A DNA stretch of 64,000 nucleotides from NCBI GenBank assembly GCA_033060915.1, contig CM065386.1:10378001-10442000 (forward strand), read 5' to 3'. This document shows, piece after piece, positions 12,501 to 24,928 of this stretch. How positions within the stretch are numbered: the first letter of the stretch is position 1; each line of letters starts with the position of its first letter. The notes beneath the pieces are model-generated. The model saw nothing but the letters and a program-made list of their open reading frames with translations. It ran no database searches and had not been told where the DNA came from. Made by a program: the position numbers and the translations under genes. The stretch comes from Euryodendron excelsum. Its lineage: Eukaryota; Streptophyta; Magnoliopsida; Ericales; Pentaphylacaceae.

Positions 12501-14327
12501 TCGGATGCATGAGATTGTATCTGTAGCTTATTCTCTGCTTCATTCGTAGTTCCATATAATGTTACTAGTTTGCGTATTAAATTAAAATTGCATCATGTGG
12601 ATTATAAAGTGCTATTTTATTGCTTCTGTTTTTTTGTATTCCCTTAGGTACACAATGAGAGGGAAATGGATCGCATTCTTGGAATAGATGGTGTTGAACT
12701 TATTGGCATCAACAACCGTAACCTTGGTATGTTTGCCATATCTATAAACACACGGGGTCTGTGGAACTCCACTTAGTTCTGTACTGATATAATTGTTATA
12801 TCTTACTTCTACTTTTGTCAGCATAAGACATTGGACATATACTTGGTAATCCAAATTGCTGGAGCCTCTGCTCAGATTACTCCCATATTACATTTGTTTG
12901 CAACTCTTTTTCTTCATGTTTATGCGATATTTCTGATTGAAGACTGATATATCATGTTAGTGTGTGACTAACACGCAATAGTTGTTCTGTAATAATTTCA
13001 TTTATTTAGTCCAATTTTATACACAGGACTGATACCAACGAGGGTCTGGTTCAGCAACATTAATTAGACAAACCTTTTTTTTTTGGTGGGTGGTGCGTGT
13101 GGGAATTGATTCTCAAAAAAAAGAACTCTTCTTTGAGGATTGAATTCTTGCCATCAAGTCATCCATGTGTGAAAGAACAAAACAAGTGTTAATGCCTGAA
13201 GCATACTTGAGTATGCTTCAATCATCATAAATTTGGTTGCCAACAAGTTTTACTTCTATACAGAAACATTTGAGGTTGATATAAGTACTACAAGGAAGCT
13301 TCTTGAAGGAAAGTGTGGGCAAATGATCTGTCAGAACGACATAGTTGTAAGTGACCATATTATTCATAGTGTCCTCTTTGTTATTGACTAAACCGTATGT
13401 CTTTTTTGTTTTTGGTAGATGTTGGTGTTTCTCATGGTAATAAGAGAGACGCTCATTCCTCTGTGCTCTAGTGAACTCTGATATTTTCTTTCCTCTTTTA
13501 TGTACTCTTCAGGTGGTTGGGGAGTCTGGGCTGTTTACTCCTGCTGATATTGCTTATGTGCAAAAATCTGGTGTTAAAGCCGTAAGTTCTACTAATTCTT
13601 TGATGTAGCAGTTAAGTGGATGTCTAAGTTTAAAGCAGTATGTTTGTTTGATTTCCCAGTCGTGTTCTTGAGAACAGAAGATGGTAATTTTGAGATGAAA
13701 GATGTCCCAGACATCAGACAATGCTTTCGATCAAAGCAAATGTTGACCCCTAACTCTCCCTCCCTCCTTCATTCTGTGTTTTTTGTTTGGCTCTTTCTCT
13801 GGGCAAGTGTGAAGGAGGGAGGCCAAAGAAGGGCCCACTCCTTGATTGAGATGGAAATATGGTCTTGCGGTCATTTGGGGATTATGCTCCATGTTGTGCT
13901 AACTGCTCATATTGGTTTTTTTTTTTTTTCCCTTTAATTTTTAATCTAACTTGAGGTTTTATGTGAAGAATATTATTCCTGATAGAGCAAGATTAGGATT
14001 GCCTTTGGTTTTTGTAAAACCCGAAAGCAAGGAAAACTAAGTCCAGACTATATTGCTGAACTCCTTTATCCTATACTGCATCAAACAACTTTAGAGTCAA
14101 TCGTCGCTTTAATGGATATATAAAACAATTTTATATTTCAATATATGAAAATTTCGAGTGATGTATATGCTGCCTGAATCTTTGCATTTGTTTCATATAA
14201 TTTTGCTAATTAGTGGGTAAAATACATTGTTGTGCCCTTTCAGGTATTGGTTGGAGAGTCGATTGTGAAAAAGAGTGATCCTGCAAAGGGAATAACTGAA
14301 CTTTTTGGCAAAGATATTTCCAAGTAG
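9546..14327 (+). CDS. IGPS: Indole-3-glycerol-phosphate synthase, chloroplastic
   Basis: Catalyses ring closure of 1-(2-carboxyphenylamino)-1-deoxyribulose 5-phosphate to indole-3-glycerol phosphate in the plastid tryptophan pathway. Ten exons: 9546-9683, 10186-10446, 10536-10712, 11537-11611, 11755-11799, 11902-12066, 12648-12726, 13264-13346, 13513-13581, 14244-14327. Total 1176 nt, 391 aa, all in phase. Exon 1 encodes an Arg/Ser-rich transit-like peptide. TrpC-family motifs appear in order: [38 protein letters not shown] (the catalytic lysine region), [40 protein letters not shown] and VLVGESIVK, covering the beta strands of the TIM barrel. The N-terminal part before the barrel (exon 2) is the plant extension. 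It is monofunctional, as in plants, with no PRAI or anthranilate synthase domain attached. Confidence 0.95.
11341..11439 (+). mobile_element. LINE 3' tail (5'-truncated), in an IGPS intron
   Basis: The stretch 'tatacttcttgtgtacatg', followed by an 'agcctccttttgc' block and ending in an A-rich tail, is the typical end of plant L1-type LINEs, which run into 'acttat' plus poly(A). Only the last hundred or so bases are recognisable. It sits in the intron between exons 3 and 4 of the IGPS gene, in the sense direction. Confidence 0.6.
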
Positions 14328-15489
14328 TTCTAGACGAGGAGCTTTCTCTCACCCCCGCTGTTGGTGAGTGGCAAGTTGACCTAGCACTGGCTGTTATACA
14401 GTCTCGTATTCTTAGACAGCCTTTATGCAATTTCCCGTTGGTTTTAATTTACATTTTTCATTGTCAAGTGTACACAAGGAACTGTTGTATCACTGAAAAT
14501 GCTTGTGTTACTTCCAAGAGTGTGTTGGAGAGAATGCATGTGTGGTGAGTCTCATCTTGAAGTCCCATGGCGCTTGAATGTTTATTTTCGGAAAATTCTA
14601 TTCTTTTGGAAAATTTGTGATGTGGCGATGTTATTTTTGTGATTAGGAGTCATCAAGATAAGTAGCTTATTTTAGAGTAAAATACTCTTATTTAATCATG
14701 TCATTCTATACAGAAATTTTGTATAAATTTTTTGGTTGTATAGCATTACCTATTATTTTAATTTTTTAACGGCAACTTAACAGATTAATTTTGGTTGATT
14801 AGGATAAAAGCTCATATATTTGATGTGATTTCATCGTGTTCCTATAATTGTCATGTGTGAAATTCTTTTTAATGAAGTAAGTTTGAGTCATAATGTTAAT
14901 AGGAACAAAAGTTTTCTCATTGCAATTTTTTTACTATAAAAACTACAAAAAGAGACAAACAGTTGACCCCCTTATAATTAATACCCGTCTCTATTATGAT
15001 GCAAGGATACACGAAACAGAAAACTACTGTAATCAAATTATTAATTCGTCAGTGATAAAGAGGGTTTAGGAACTTTTGTATACTCAAAATCTGATAAAAG
15101 TTTTACTGTTTTAAAAAACATATGCACGTATCTCCTATAACTACAAGCAAAATTTTCATATTCAAAATCATAGTGAAACTTCATAATTAATAATAAAAAA
15201 TTAATTTATAACTTTTTGTTCTCCCAATGTTGTTAGTAATTATTTGAAGGTCAAATGAGAAAGATAAAAGTTTTTTTTTTTTTTTCTGGGTAATGTTCTT
15301 CCAAAATTCCACTAACCAACTCAACAATGTCGGAGCGCCACGTGGCTTAGCATTCTGTCTCGTCGGTCCGATTTCTTACACCCAAAACTTCCCTCAAAAA
15401 TCACGTCCCTTTATAGCCTGTTTGCGAAAAGAAAAAAAAAAAAAAAAAAAAGAAAAATGCTATTTAAAATTTTTTTTTATTTAATTTTG

Positions 15490-15528
<39 letters not shown>

Positions 15529-15756
15529 GAGAGAGATTATTTTTAAAACCTTTCCCTCCTTTTCTCTCTTTTTTCCTTTATTTTCTCATCCTCCCTTTTC
15601 TCTTCCCTTCCTTTGTTTTCCACAACTTCCAAACAGGCTATTAACGTTCCAAGTCTCGCTTCTCTCTCTCTCTCTCTCTCTCTGATATATATAAGCTGTA
15701 AGCATCGCTCGAAATCGATATATACACAGCAACGGTGACCCATAACCGGGACTACC
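14328..15756. other. Intergenic, with the promoter and leader of the SAWADEE-like gene
   Basis: No gene seen. Long A tracts occur at about 15430-15451 and 15490-15522. Then comes a strongly pyrimidine-rich leader with a (CT)n run at 15660-15682. A TATA-like 'gatatatataagc' lies at 15683-15695, 62 bases before the ATG at 15757; it is the best core-promoter candidate for the downstream gene. Confidence 0.5.
15683..15695 (+). promoter_or_regulatory. Candidate TATA box of the SAWADEE-like gene
   Basis: The motif gatatatataagc follows directly after the (CT)n tract. A start site about 30 bases downstream would leave a leader of roughly 30 bases before the ATG at 15757, which is short. The TATA match is good; the assignment is inference. 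Confidence 0.4.
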
Positions 15757-18700
15757 ATGAAGGGTTCTGCTGATTACTCGTTGTACAACCTGGAGTTCCG
15801 ATCGACGGTGGACGAGGCTTGGTACAGCGTCCGAGTTGTTCTCGAAAATGACAAGATCGTCGTGAAGCTCTGGAACTTCTCCGAAGCTAACGACGAGAGT
15901 TTCAGTGCCGGCGATTTTCTGACGGCTGAGGCCGTCGACGAGTTCGTCCAGAGGTTTCGGCCTGTCTCGCATCAGTTACAGGACAGCCGGTGCTGGACAG
16001 TCACCGAAGGCTTGATTGTCTGTGCTGCTTTCAACTTCGGGCACGACGACGTTCGCTTCTACGACGCCGTTGTCGAAGCGGTGAGTTTGACATAACAACT
16101 TTCTTTTCTTATGAAAACCGGTGACCCTCTGTTTGGCGGCTGAGAAAAAAACAAGGCGGAAAGGGAAAGAAAACGTAAAAGTATGAACTGTTTCTTTCTT
16201 TCAAGTTTTCTTTTCATACTTTTTTGTTGGTTTTCTCAGTACCCAAACAGTAAACGGACTTCAATGAAATTTGAAAGCCTTGGCATTTTTTAAGAGCAAT
16301 AACGTATTTTCACATTATTTTGGCTCTCAAACGGCCTCAGCCCTCAACCCTCTTTCACTTTAGTGGCTTTGAGAGATATTAGTAAGAGATAAGTGCATGT
16401 GATCGTCAAAATAGTGTAAATATACATTTTTACTCTTAAAAAGAGAGGCTATGTGAAATGCACTGCACAAATTAAAGTATATGGGTTTAATTGCTATAAT
16501 TGAAAGTGCAAGTCTTAAAAGTGAGATTTGGTACAAAGTGCAAGTGTGCACAAAGTGTAATTTACCCTATAATTAATTTGTTGTCAAAAGATAGGTTTTA
16601 AGACTTCATTTGTAATGGACAATTGATGTCTACGTTGAACCCTTAACTGGTATGGAGACATCTAAGAAGATATCCATTTCTAGACACATGTTTAAGAAAT
16701 GATAATATTGGTGGCGTGGAAATTATGAATCTTTTTTGTTAGTTAGAAATATGACCCTTCTTTTGATTGCTGTGAAAATTGAGTTGAAGAAAAGGAACTA
16801 GAACTTGAGTATTATATCATATGCTGTTTTATTTACTAAAATTTTGCAGGAAAAGGAAAGCAAAACACTGAAGTTGACTTGACTTAGCCCATTAGTTAGC
16901 AGGCTCGATTGAGTGGAGCTTTTTTAGTGTTCTCAAGCTCTTGGATTAAATATAATCATTAATTCATTTTTTTACTGTTATGGTCATTTTAATAATTGGA
17001 AAATGATGAAATATTAGGGTTGAATTTCAACCATATATTTGACGGTGGCTGTGGTAACTGGGAATGAGTGTTGCATGTATTGTAGCTGTTCTTAGATTCT
17101 TGGAAAATTCCATTTTGAAGGTGTAGCAGTAACTAACTGTTCAAATGTGTGTTTTTTTGTTTTCGCTTTAATTTATTTTTCGATATGATAGGTGCACTAT
17201 GTGGGGCATTCATTTGCAAAAGAAGAGGAGGAATGCTTGTGCACCTTTGTGCTGTGCTGGCAACACGGGCCAAATGAGGGTAATGTAACATCTACCAGTA
17301 TTGCAAACATATGCCTAGTCCAACCTCCTGCACAAATTGATTCCCGGGTGGCCTTCTTCTCAAAGATGGCAAAAGAGAAAATTGAGATTGCTACCCTTAT
17401 ATCTGGTTCAGTTTCTGACAGTAACGCTTCGTTGTGTAAGAGTGGTATGCCTGACAAAGAAACTAGTCATTTTTCAACCGGCCAAAAGTCTAGTTTACCT
17501 CAACATGGGCTCCAGGCAAGTTACTCTTCGCATGATGTTCTGAATTTTTATTTATGCTATGAAAGCCCCATTAACTACCCTTTTACGTCTGACAATTTCG
17601 AATTTTCTTGGGTGTTCTTGTGGTGTTGGAACTCACATCTTCTTCTTTTGCAGGTGAAGGAGGGTGTTGGGCAGTTTGGTGGCTTGGCAAAAGAAGGTTT
17701 GTTCCTTGTTGCTATAAATACTAATAATTAACATGCTAAATCATGGCAAAGTTTCGTGGCCTTTCTTGCCAACTTGTTTTTTAAAATTTATTCTTTTTCC
17801 TGAGAGGCAGGGAGGATCATCGAATGTCATGAGAGGAACCTTCAAGATATAGACTTCGGAGGGAAGTCCAGTACAGGAGAAACTGGCAGTCACCTTTTTA
17901 TATTAATTGAGAATTTGGAGAAAGATTTGTCCTCATCATCAATTATGGAATTCATACATAAACAAACCTCTATTTCATCACATGCATATGTTTTTCCAAG
18001 TTTACCGTCAGAATCATACACAAGGGGGGCCATTGTATTGGATTGCAAGAAGAAGCTTAAGAAGCTATACGAGTTTTTAAATAGTGCTGATCATATTGTT
18101 ATGTCGTCAAGGGGAAGGTATGCTTTCCCATAAAATATTTGTAGCTTAAAGGCTTTTGCCTAATTGTGTACAAAATTTCCACATTTTCTGTCGTTTGATG
18201 TAGGCATTATCGTCTATTTATTTGACATATATATATATAGGGTTTCATTTATTGCTGCATTACTATATTCTCAAGTACTGGTTGAAAGTTGTCCCAAGTT
18301 TCTCATTAGGTAAAGAGTAGGCTCTTTTTTCACTTATAGTCATGTTGTACTTCATAGCTATAACAATTGTACTCAAATTGTTGGATTTTTAAAATGATTG
18401 CTTATTTAAGCATGGTATTTGAGGCAGGCTTTATACAGCCTGGACGAGACTTTTGGAATGTAGTTTTGTACTAATACTTTCATTATGTTGCTTGTATTTT
18501 TCTTTTCTTTTTTCTACTTCCTCATTTGTTGACTTTTTGCACTAGAATTGTACATTTTTGTGGATATATAGTAGGGTTTTTTCTATGTACATCGTGTACA
18601 GAGCTCAAGCCCCCCTGGTGCCTTCTCTAATGAAACTTTACTTATCAAAAAAATTCATATATAGGAAAACTTCAAAAATAGGAGGAAAAATATTTTAAGA

Positions 18701-21700
18701 GATCATGGTTTATTAAATGTCTAATGTTAAAAATAAATCATTCTCACGTTTAGAAGTACTATGAATTTTCAAATTATGTGGCCTACCCAGCCGCACCACA
18801 TCCTAGAGCATGTCGTGTACCATTTTTCCACTCCTGTTCTACATGCCAATATGATCCACGTTCCAAGCAACATTGATTTGTTGCATGCCAAAATTGTTAG
18901 TGTCATAAAGTGCCCATCTATTTGATCCACAATTGTTTTTAAAAGAAGGCACAATCCATTGATCTCTTCTTAAAAAATTTAAATATGTGATGTAGTTGAT
19001 TAGAGGTTCCAATGACTACAATCGAAGGTCAACCTGAATAACTCTCTGATCAAGGCTGAAACTGTGTAGAAATCAGAATTACTGCTGATTTACATAGCTC
19101 GAATTCCACAAGCTGTGGGGCTCAAAACCCAGCCTTAAGAAATAGCAAAATAAGGCCATAATAAGACACCAAAATATGAAATTTTAATTCCCCAATAGAC
19201 ATTTTCCAAAAGGGAGTTTACAACCTTATATATAGGAAGAAAATGAGGTTAGTTCATAGTGTAGTACCTATAATTAGAGAAACTACAAAACAACAAAAAG
19301 GTGACAAGTGCCTAACATGCGGCCACTCAATCACACACTAGTGATACATGGATTACGTGCAACCATTAAGTGATGAGTGAGTGAGACATGACTTACATGA
19401 CATGCATCTTGTATGTAGCCACCACAATGATTAGTAGGTGACAAGCTGCTTATAGGCAGCCACTTGAATGACAAGTTGCTCACTTTTAGCTTACAAGCAA
19501 CCACCTCCAGAAAAGATTACCTTACAACTAAGGAACTAACAAATACACTTAATGATAAAACTCCTAAAGCACATCAAAACTAAACCTAACAACATTACTT
19601 GATCATACAACTCAATTAAAAAATAGAAAAGAAATTCCAACTTTTTAAACTCTTTTTACTATCCTTCATAAGAAGTAGGCAAGCCACCCTCTCCCACCAA
19701 AAGTAGTCTCGGAACTTCAACACATCAATATGGGTATAAAGTAGTTTAGTCTAGGGGGCTATAATTAAATTGACAGAATAAAAGCTTGAACTTTGAACTT
19801 AGGTTTCTGTCTTATAGGTTTAGTAAGCCTGAGTTACCATCAGTGGCGAACTACATGTATAATTGGGGTGCCCTAGCCACCCCGCCCCGCCCCCCAAGCT
19901 TTTGTAAAACCGCTCTTATACATAGTATATATATATATAATCTTCCAACAAAGATCTATTCTACTGGCACCCCTCCCAATTTAAAATCCATTAAAACCCT
20001 AATCCAATACAAATATCAAAATATTTGTATAGTGGACTTTGGGTCCATTTTTTTGTATGTCAGCTGAATATTTATTCAAGAAAGGCTTATTCGATCTTAT
20101 TGATTCGATGATCCCCCCCATAGGATGTGGTCAACGAGAATTAATTATTAGGGATAAACAGACCAGTAACATAGCAGTAACCACAGATATGATACTCAAT
20201 TAACAAGGACAAAATGTAATATGTGTTTATGTAGCTGTAGATGAAAATTTGTGTTACAAGTTTTGACACCCCCAAAACAAAATACTGGGTCCCCCCTGGC
20301 TACCATCAAGTTATGGGGGAGAGTAGGAGTGCTGATGTGTGGTGTGCTATCGAGACAATGTGTACATTCTTGTCGAAGGAGATTCCACAAAGTTCTCCAT
20401 TAGTTGTTCATGGAAGACAATCAAACACCACTAATTGTGTAGCTTATTTCTTGCTTTTCCACTAGGGGAGCTTTAGCGTTTAAGTCCCATTAGACGGCCA
20501 CGGGGTGGGGGCTTTTATTGCTAGGAGGAGGTTTACTCCCAAATTTTGTAGCCCGTGCCATTGGACCAACCAAAAAAAGGAGAACCATTTGACCATTTGA
20601 TTGGGTGCACCAAATATATTAGGCCAGATGCTTTTGTACTGTTTTTGGGGCTATCATGACATCAATGATCAATCGTTGTTCGGTGGTAATCTTTACATTA
20701 AAACTTTTTCTTATTATGTATTTTGTTAATAAGTTTTGGTTTTAATAACATTACATCCAGTATGGATCGTTTGGTAAGAAAATAGAAACAAAAGCAATAA
20801 GTATTTGCAATGACCTAGTTCAATTCGAAGAGCATTCTCTCTTTTTCTCTCCCCACCATTCTATAAAAAGCACATACACACCTACATTTGTACTTTTTTG
20901 AAATTTTTTGTGGTTTATATGTGTCACTAACAAGGAACAAAGTTTCCATTTGTTTCTATAGAAATTGTCGAAACGTTTCTGTTTCCTAAGAGACCGAAAG
21001 GAAATACTAATGGAATAACGAAACTCTATTTTCTATCAAAACTCCTAGAACAAAGAAAAATGCACCAAGACACAATGTTATAGACTGAAACAATAATTTG
21101 TTTCAACACGAATTTAAAACTTTTCATAAATGTTGTACAATTTTTATTGAGAAAAAGTACAAAAGATTGTATTTTACCATATTCATATTTGTCACTTACG
21201 AAATGTTTCCGAAATATTTTCAAAAAGTTTCCATTTTTGAGCCAACCAAAACGGTCTATCGAAACAAAATTTTGATCCTTGGTCACTAACTTAGTAATTT
21301 TACCTTGTTATACAATCCTACATCTGACCTGTGGTCAATCCTACATTTATTATGTTTATAGGGAAGATTTGATCAATGTCTTTCTTGCTATCTTTGGATT
21401 GTGTATATTGTTTAAATTCTTACGTTGTTACTAGATGTTAATTATTTTATGATTGATTGTGATAACATGTTTCTTATCAGTCTTGTTTACTGTGCAAGTA
21501 TTGGCTCTTATGTGCAATGTGTAGTGCTTTTGCATATCCATTGGCCAGCTAGCGTTGATTTATTTGTTCATTGTCTGCAGGCCTTGGGTCATATTTTCAA
21601 GGTGTGGAGCCTTCAGGACTACACTTGGGAGCCTAATGCCAATATCTCGGGTACAAAACTAAATTTTTAATAAAAACACCTTGATTTGATGGTTTTGACT

Positions 21701-23759
21701 ATTTGCTCGATATTTGTTTTGACATTTATGTGCCACTTAAGTGCTGAAACTAAAAAAAAAAATCTTGACGACTTAATGGTTTTGACTCTATATTCTCAAC
21801 TGCGTATTTATACCAGTGTAGATCTTTAGGGTGTGCAATCAGATTTGTCTCCAAGATATTTATCATGAGATCCCCGCACTGTAAGACAGAGTTGTCAATG
21901 TTTATAGGGGGGAGGTTGGCAGGCTTCAATTGGATGGAGGCAACCTCTCTCTTCTCCAAGGCTGGGGTGCCAAGGAAGGTACACACCTTCCAAAATTGCA
22001 TTGATTATTGGTAGACAGAGTCAACCTCTGTATTCTTATGTATCATTCAATTTGTAAACTGACATGAGAGTTGACTCTCTTCTATATGCTTTTTCTTTTT
22101 TCCTTTCTTTTTTCTACCTTTAATTTGCCTATCGAAAATTGACAATGTAATGTCGCTGAACCAACAAGAAGCCAATGAATATTGGATAAAAGTTAAAGCA
22201 GTTTGAAAGTCTCACCAAAAGGGTTCAGAAGTGTTGTAGTGGTGTTTGCTTTTGTGTGCTTTTGCAATTGGGTGGTGCCCCCTTGGCACTTTCTTTAATT
22301 TTATTTTGCGTTATTACTTATAAAAAAAGTGTTCAAAAACTCACACATTACCAGAGGGTTTCAGCTTCACACAATACCATCTCTTGTAGCATGGATGAAA
22401 TTTCACCATAGGCCTGAATGGGCAATTGTTGTAGTCGAGTATGCTGTTGACTTGTAGTCATAAGCAAGCAAGGTCCATATGAACCTTCCCTACCCCCCAC
22501 CCACCCAACTAAACAAAAACAAAAGAAGATTCATAAAATAGAGTAGAGAATAATAATAACTAAAGTAAGTGTCTTGGGGCATTAATGATCGTTAGGAACT
22601 AAGTATGGACATGGCAAATAAGTATGGACATGGACACAACAATTTTAAAATAATATAAGATACAACATGATTGGACTTGACAAAATATATATTTTTTATA
22701 TGTTATATGTATGAATATTTTACTCAAAGATAATGAAAATTGCAAGGTAACACAAATTAAAATTAAAAACCGTATTGTGTATAAGTTTAACCTAAAAAAC
22801 CATTCAGTGTGTGTGTGGTTTCATTGTGTGTCCCACATCGACCTCTTAGTGGTCCTTGTGTCCCCTTATGCACCTTCCCCAAACTTCCTATTAATGGGTT
22901 GTTTGAGTTGATGTGTGTATAAGCTTAGCTTTAAAAAAAAAAAATTGTGGATCTACATTGGTCTCGTTTTATAATTGGATCCCAAATATTTTCTTCATAC
23001 ATGTAACGTGTTTCATGTGTATCCAAGCAATGGACGTGTTTCCAAGTAATGTGACACTGTCACATCTGTCCCCCACATATCTAAAGTGTCTTTTAGAAAA
23101 TTAAAAAAACAATATGATGCTAGCAACCGCATAATGGAGGCAGTCTAATCCAATATTGCAGTTATGGGTACATAAGAACTGCATTGAATCGATTCTTTTT
23201 AATGAATCGATTCAATCACAACTTCGAATATGGATCAAATAGGAAAGGAAAACATTTGGATGCGGACTGTCCAATGAATACCTTCTCCAATATGGATGCA
23301 TAATCTTCTTAGAAATGTTTGTGCTTCTCAGGATAGAAATTCGTTTTTTCATTTAGTACCAATTTTTGAGGGTGGGTCTTGGCGCAGCATTAAGGTTGTT
23401 CCATTACGACCTGGACGTCATGGGTTCGAAACACTAAAATAGTCTCTCCGCACAAGGGGGTATGGTTGCCTACATCTTGCCCTCCCAAGGCCCTGGAGTG
23501 GCGGGAGCCTCATGCATTAGGATGTCCTTTTTGTTTAATATCAAATTTTGGCTTTTCTGGAAATTGATGTTTCCATTGTAAATTTCAGAATAGAAACATT
23601 GATGATGAATTGAAGGTTGTCCATAGAGGGGCTAAAGAATACAGTACAGCTAAGCGTATGAGGGACTTATTCATGGACTTCATAGAACACCAACAGCGAC
23701 TTCATAAGAGGTTAGCTTTGGAGGAGAAAAAGATCTTGCAGCTATCAGCTACAGTTTAG
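15757..23759 (+). CDS. SAWADEE-domain-like plant protein, function unknown
   Basis: Six exons: 15757-16080, 17192-17515, 17654-17696, 17811-18117, 21581-21650, 23589-23759. They total 1239 nt (412 aa), in phase throughout. Residues about 10-160 resemble a SAWADEE fold (tandem-tudor-like): EAWYSV near the start, then [10 protein letters not shown] and CTFVLCW with conserved Cys and aromatic positions. In the homeodomain protein SHH1 this domain reads histone H3K9 methylation for RNA-directed DNA methylation, but no homeodomain is present here. The middle (residues about 217-360) contains [12 protein letters not shown] and a Lys-rich [13 protein letters not shown] segment. The last 57 residues form a basic helix ([19 protein letters not shown]). 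Function is unknown; a chromatin-reading role is inference. Intron 2 starts with GC in 'cag|gcaagt' (17516). The introns before exons 5 and 6 are 3.5 and 1.9 kb and hold transposon debris. Confidence 0.75.
16129..16250. repeat. Short inverted-repeat element (MITE-like) in intron 1 of the SAWADEE-like gene
   Basis: A 20-base end starting ctgtttgg and finishing ctgagaaaa at 16129-16148 is mirrored, with two or three changes, by the complement at 16231-16250. The enclosed part is A-rich then T-rich and can fold back. It is probably an old MITE; no target duplication was confirmed. Confidence 0.5.
18575..18653 (+). mobile_element. LINE 3' tail
   Basis: The sequence runs from 'ttctatgtacatcgtgtac' through 'ggtgccttctctaatgaaac' to 'ttacttatcaaaaaaa', which is the classic plant LINE 3' terminus with the oligo(A) start. 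It is 5'-truncated and lies in intron 4 of the SAWADEE-like gene in the sense orientation. Confidence 0.7.
18950..20600. repeat. Intron tract of unclassified repeats
   Basis: A 1.6-kb part of the 3.5-kb intron 4 of the SAWADEE-like gene. It includes a 'cagtggcgaactacatg ... ggggtgcccta' block followed by a C-rich run (19880-19903) and 'ggcacccctcccaa', a pattern typical of degraded transposable-element ends. A pair of ACTTGATC- and CACATCAAAAC-type segments near 19570-19610 also looks like transposon DNA. No coding frame is convincing, so I leave the family open. Confidence 0.35.
22240..22328 (+). mobile_element. LINE 3' tail
   Basis: A G/T-rich lead ends in 'ggtggtgcccccttggcac' and 'ttattacttataaaaaaa', the same terminus type as at 18575-18653. 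It is 5'-truncated and in the sense orientation in intron 5 of the SAWADEE-like gene. Confidence 0.65.
23370..23535 (+). mobile_element. tRNA-derived SINE (Au-SINE-like)
   Basis: A Pol III A box is seen in 'cttggcgcagcattaagg' (about 23378) and a B box in 'gggttcgaaac' (about 23422). The tRNA-unrelated body follows in the Au-SINE order: an agtctctccgcacaag segment, a catcttgccctcccaaggc segment, and tggcgggagcctcatgcatt. A short T-rich tail follows. It sits in the last intron of the SAWADEE-like gene, 50 bases upstream of the final exon. The family resemblance is from memory of plant Au SINEs. Confidence 0.8.
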
Positions 23760-24880
23760 CTGCGACAAGCTCTTGGCAAGCGTGTTAATACATAAAGGTA
23801 ATCCTTTGATTTACTTTATTTATTGTGCCTCTCGTAATAGGAAAATCTGTTTATTGATGACACTTGTGCTATAAATGCAATTCAGTATTGATTGACTTGC
23901 ATTGTTCAAGAACTGAAGAACGTCTATTAGGTCACAACATGTGAATAGTGGGGTAGACATACAGACCATTTCTGGTTGTAGGAATCCCACATATGGTGGT
24001 AAATATCCCAGCTACCAAGTATGGTGTTAGATCTCTCACATAACATAGTGTAGATCAAGAATGAGACATGATGTCAAGTTTTGTACATTGGATGATACTT
24101 CTAGGACATGCCAAAACGTCTCAAGGTTGGTTCACTGCTTTGTTTTGTATTTGCAGAAGTTCTAATGGCTATGTAAAGAAATTGATTCTCTGATGCTGCT
24201 GTTCTGCAGATGCTGTTGTTTATCACAAAGTGAACTTTAACTTGCCAAGTGGTTAATTGTCGGCAGAAAATTATTAAATTTGAACAAAAATTAAAGAAAA
24301 AACATCTCTATATGCTTAGATGTGCAACCCAAAATTTTATTCTCATCAGTTTTTTCAAGCATCCATCATTAGAAATATTACTATTGATGCCTATCTTCCC
24401 CACTTATATGTTTGTAGATTGATCAATATTTTTATATATCAAAATAATAAGAGATAGGTGTAAATTCAGGTTTTGATTTTATTATTGCCTTTCCTTTCAA
24501 ACAAATGATGTGTTCTATGTGTGTTTAAGCAATGCACGTGTTCCCCAAGTATCTGAAGTGTGTCTGGCTCTAAAAATATTAAAAAATAACATGACACATT
24601 TGAACACGTTCGATGTTTTGGGGCGTGCTTGATGAGTATCTGTGTCTGACATGGCCACAACACATTCTTTGAAGTTTCCGTACTTCTTAGGCTTCTTTGA
24701 GAGTGTTAAAAGCTGTCATATTAGATGAAATTTCTACTTTTGAAGCCAAGGTAGCTCAACTTACACACATTCTCAAGTAGTGGCTCATTAAGCTGACTAT
24801 GCCATTTTAACTCCTTTTTTTTTTTTTTTGCTAAGCACTATTTTAACTTCTCCACCACTACATAGTGTGTATAGGTACAT
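23760..24880. other. Downstream intergenic sequence, no gene seen
   Basis: 3' UTR of the SAWADEE-like gene followed by AT-rich DNA. Around 24510-24660 lie fragments (caatgcacgtgttcc, ctgtgtctgacatgg) that echo similar stretches near 23020 and 31500, suggesting a dispersed repeat. No open frame of interest was found. Confidence 0.45.
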
Positions 24881-24928
24881 GAGTCACAATTTGTACGGTT
24901 GGACACATTACCGTCCCCGTCATCCTCT

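Noticed and set aside
15543..15972. Minus-strand frames opposite exon 1 of the SAWADEE-like gene
   Set aside because: Shadow frames of a real exon and of the (CT)n leader.
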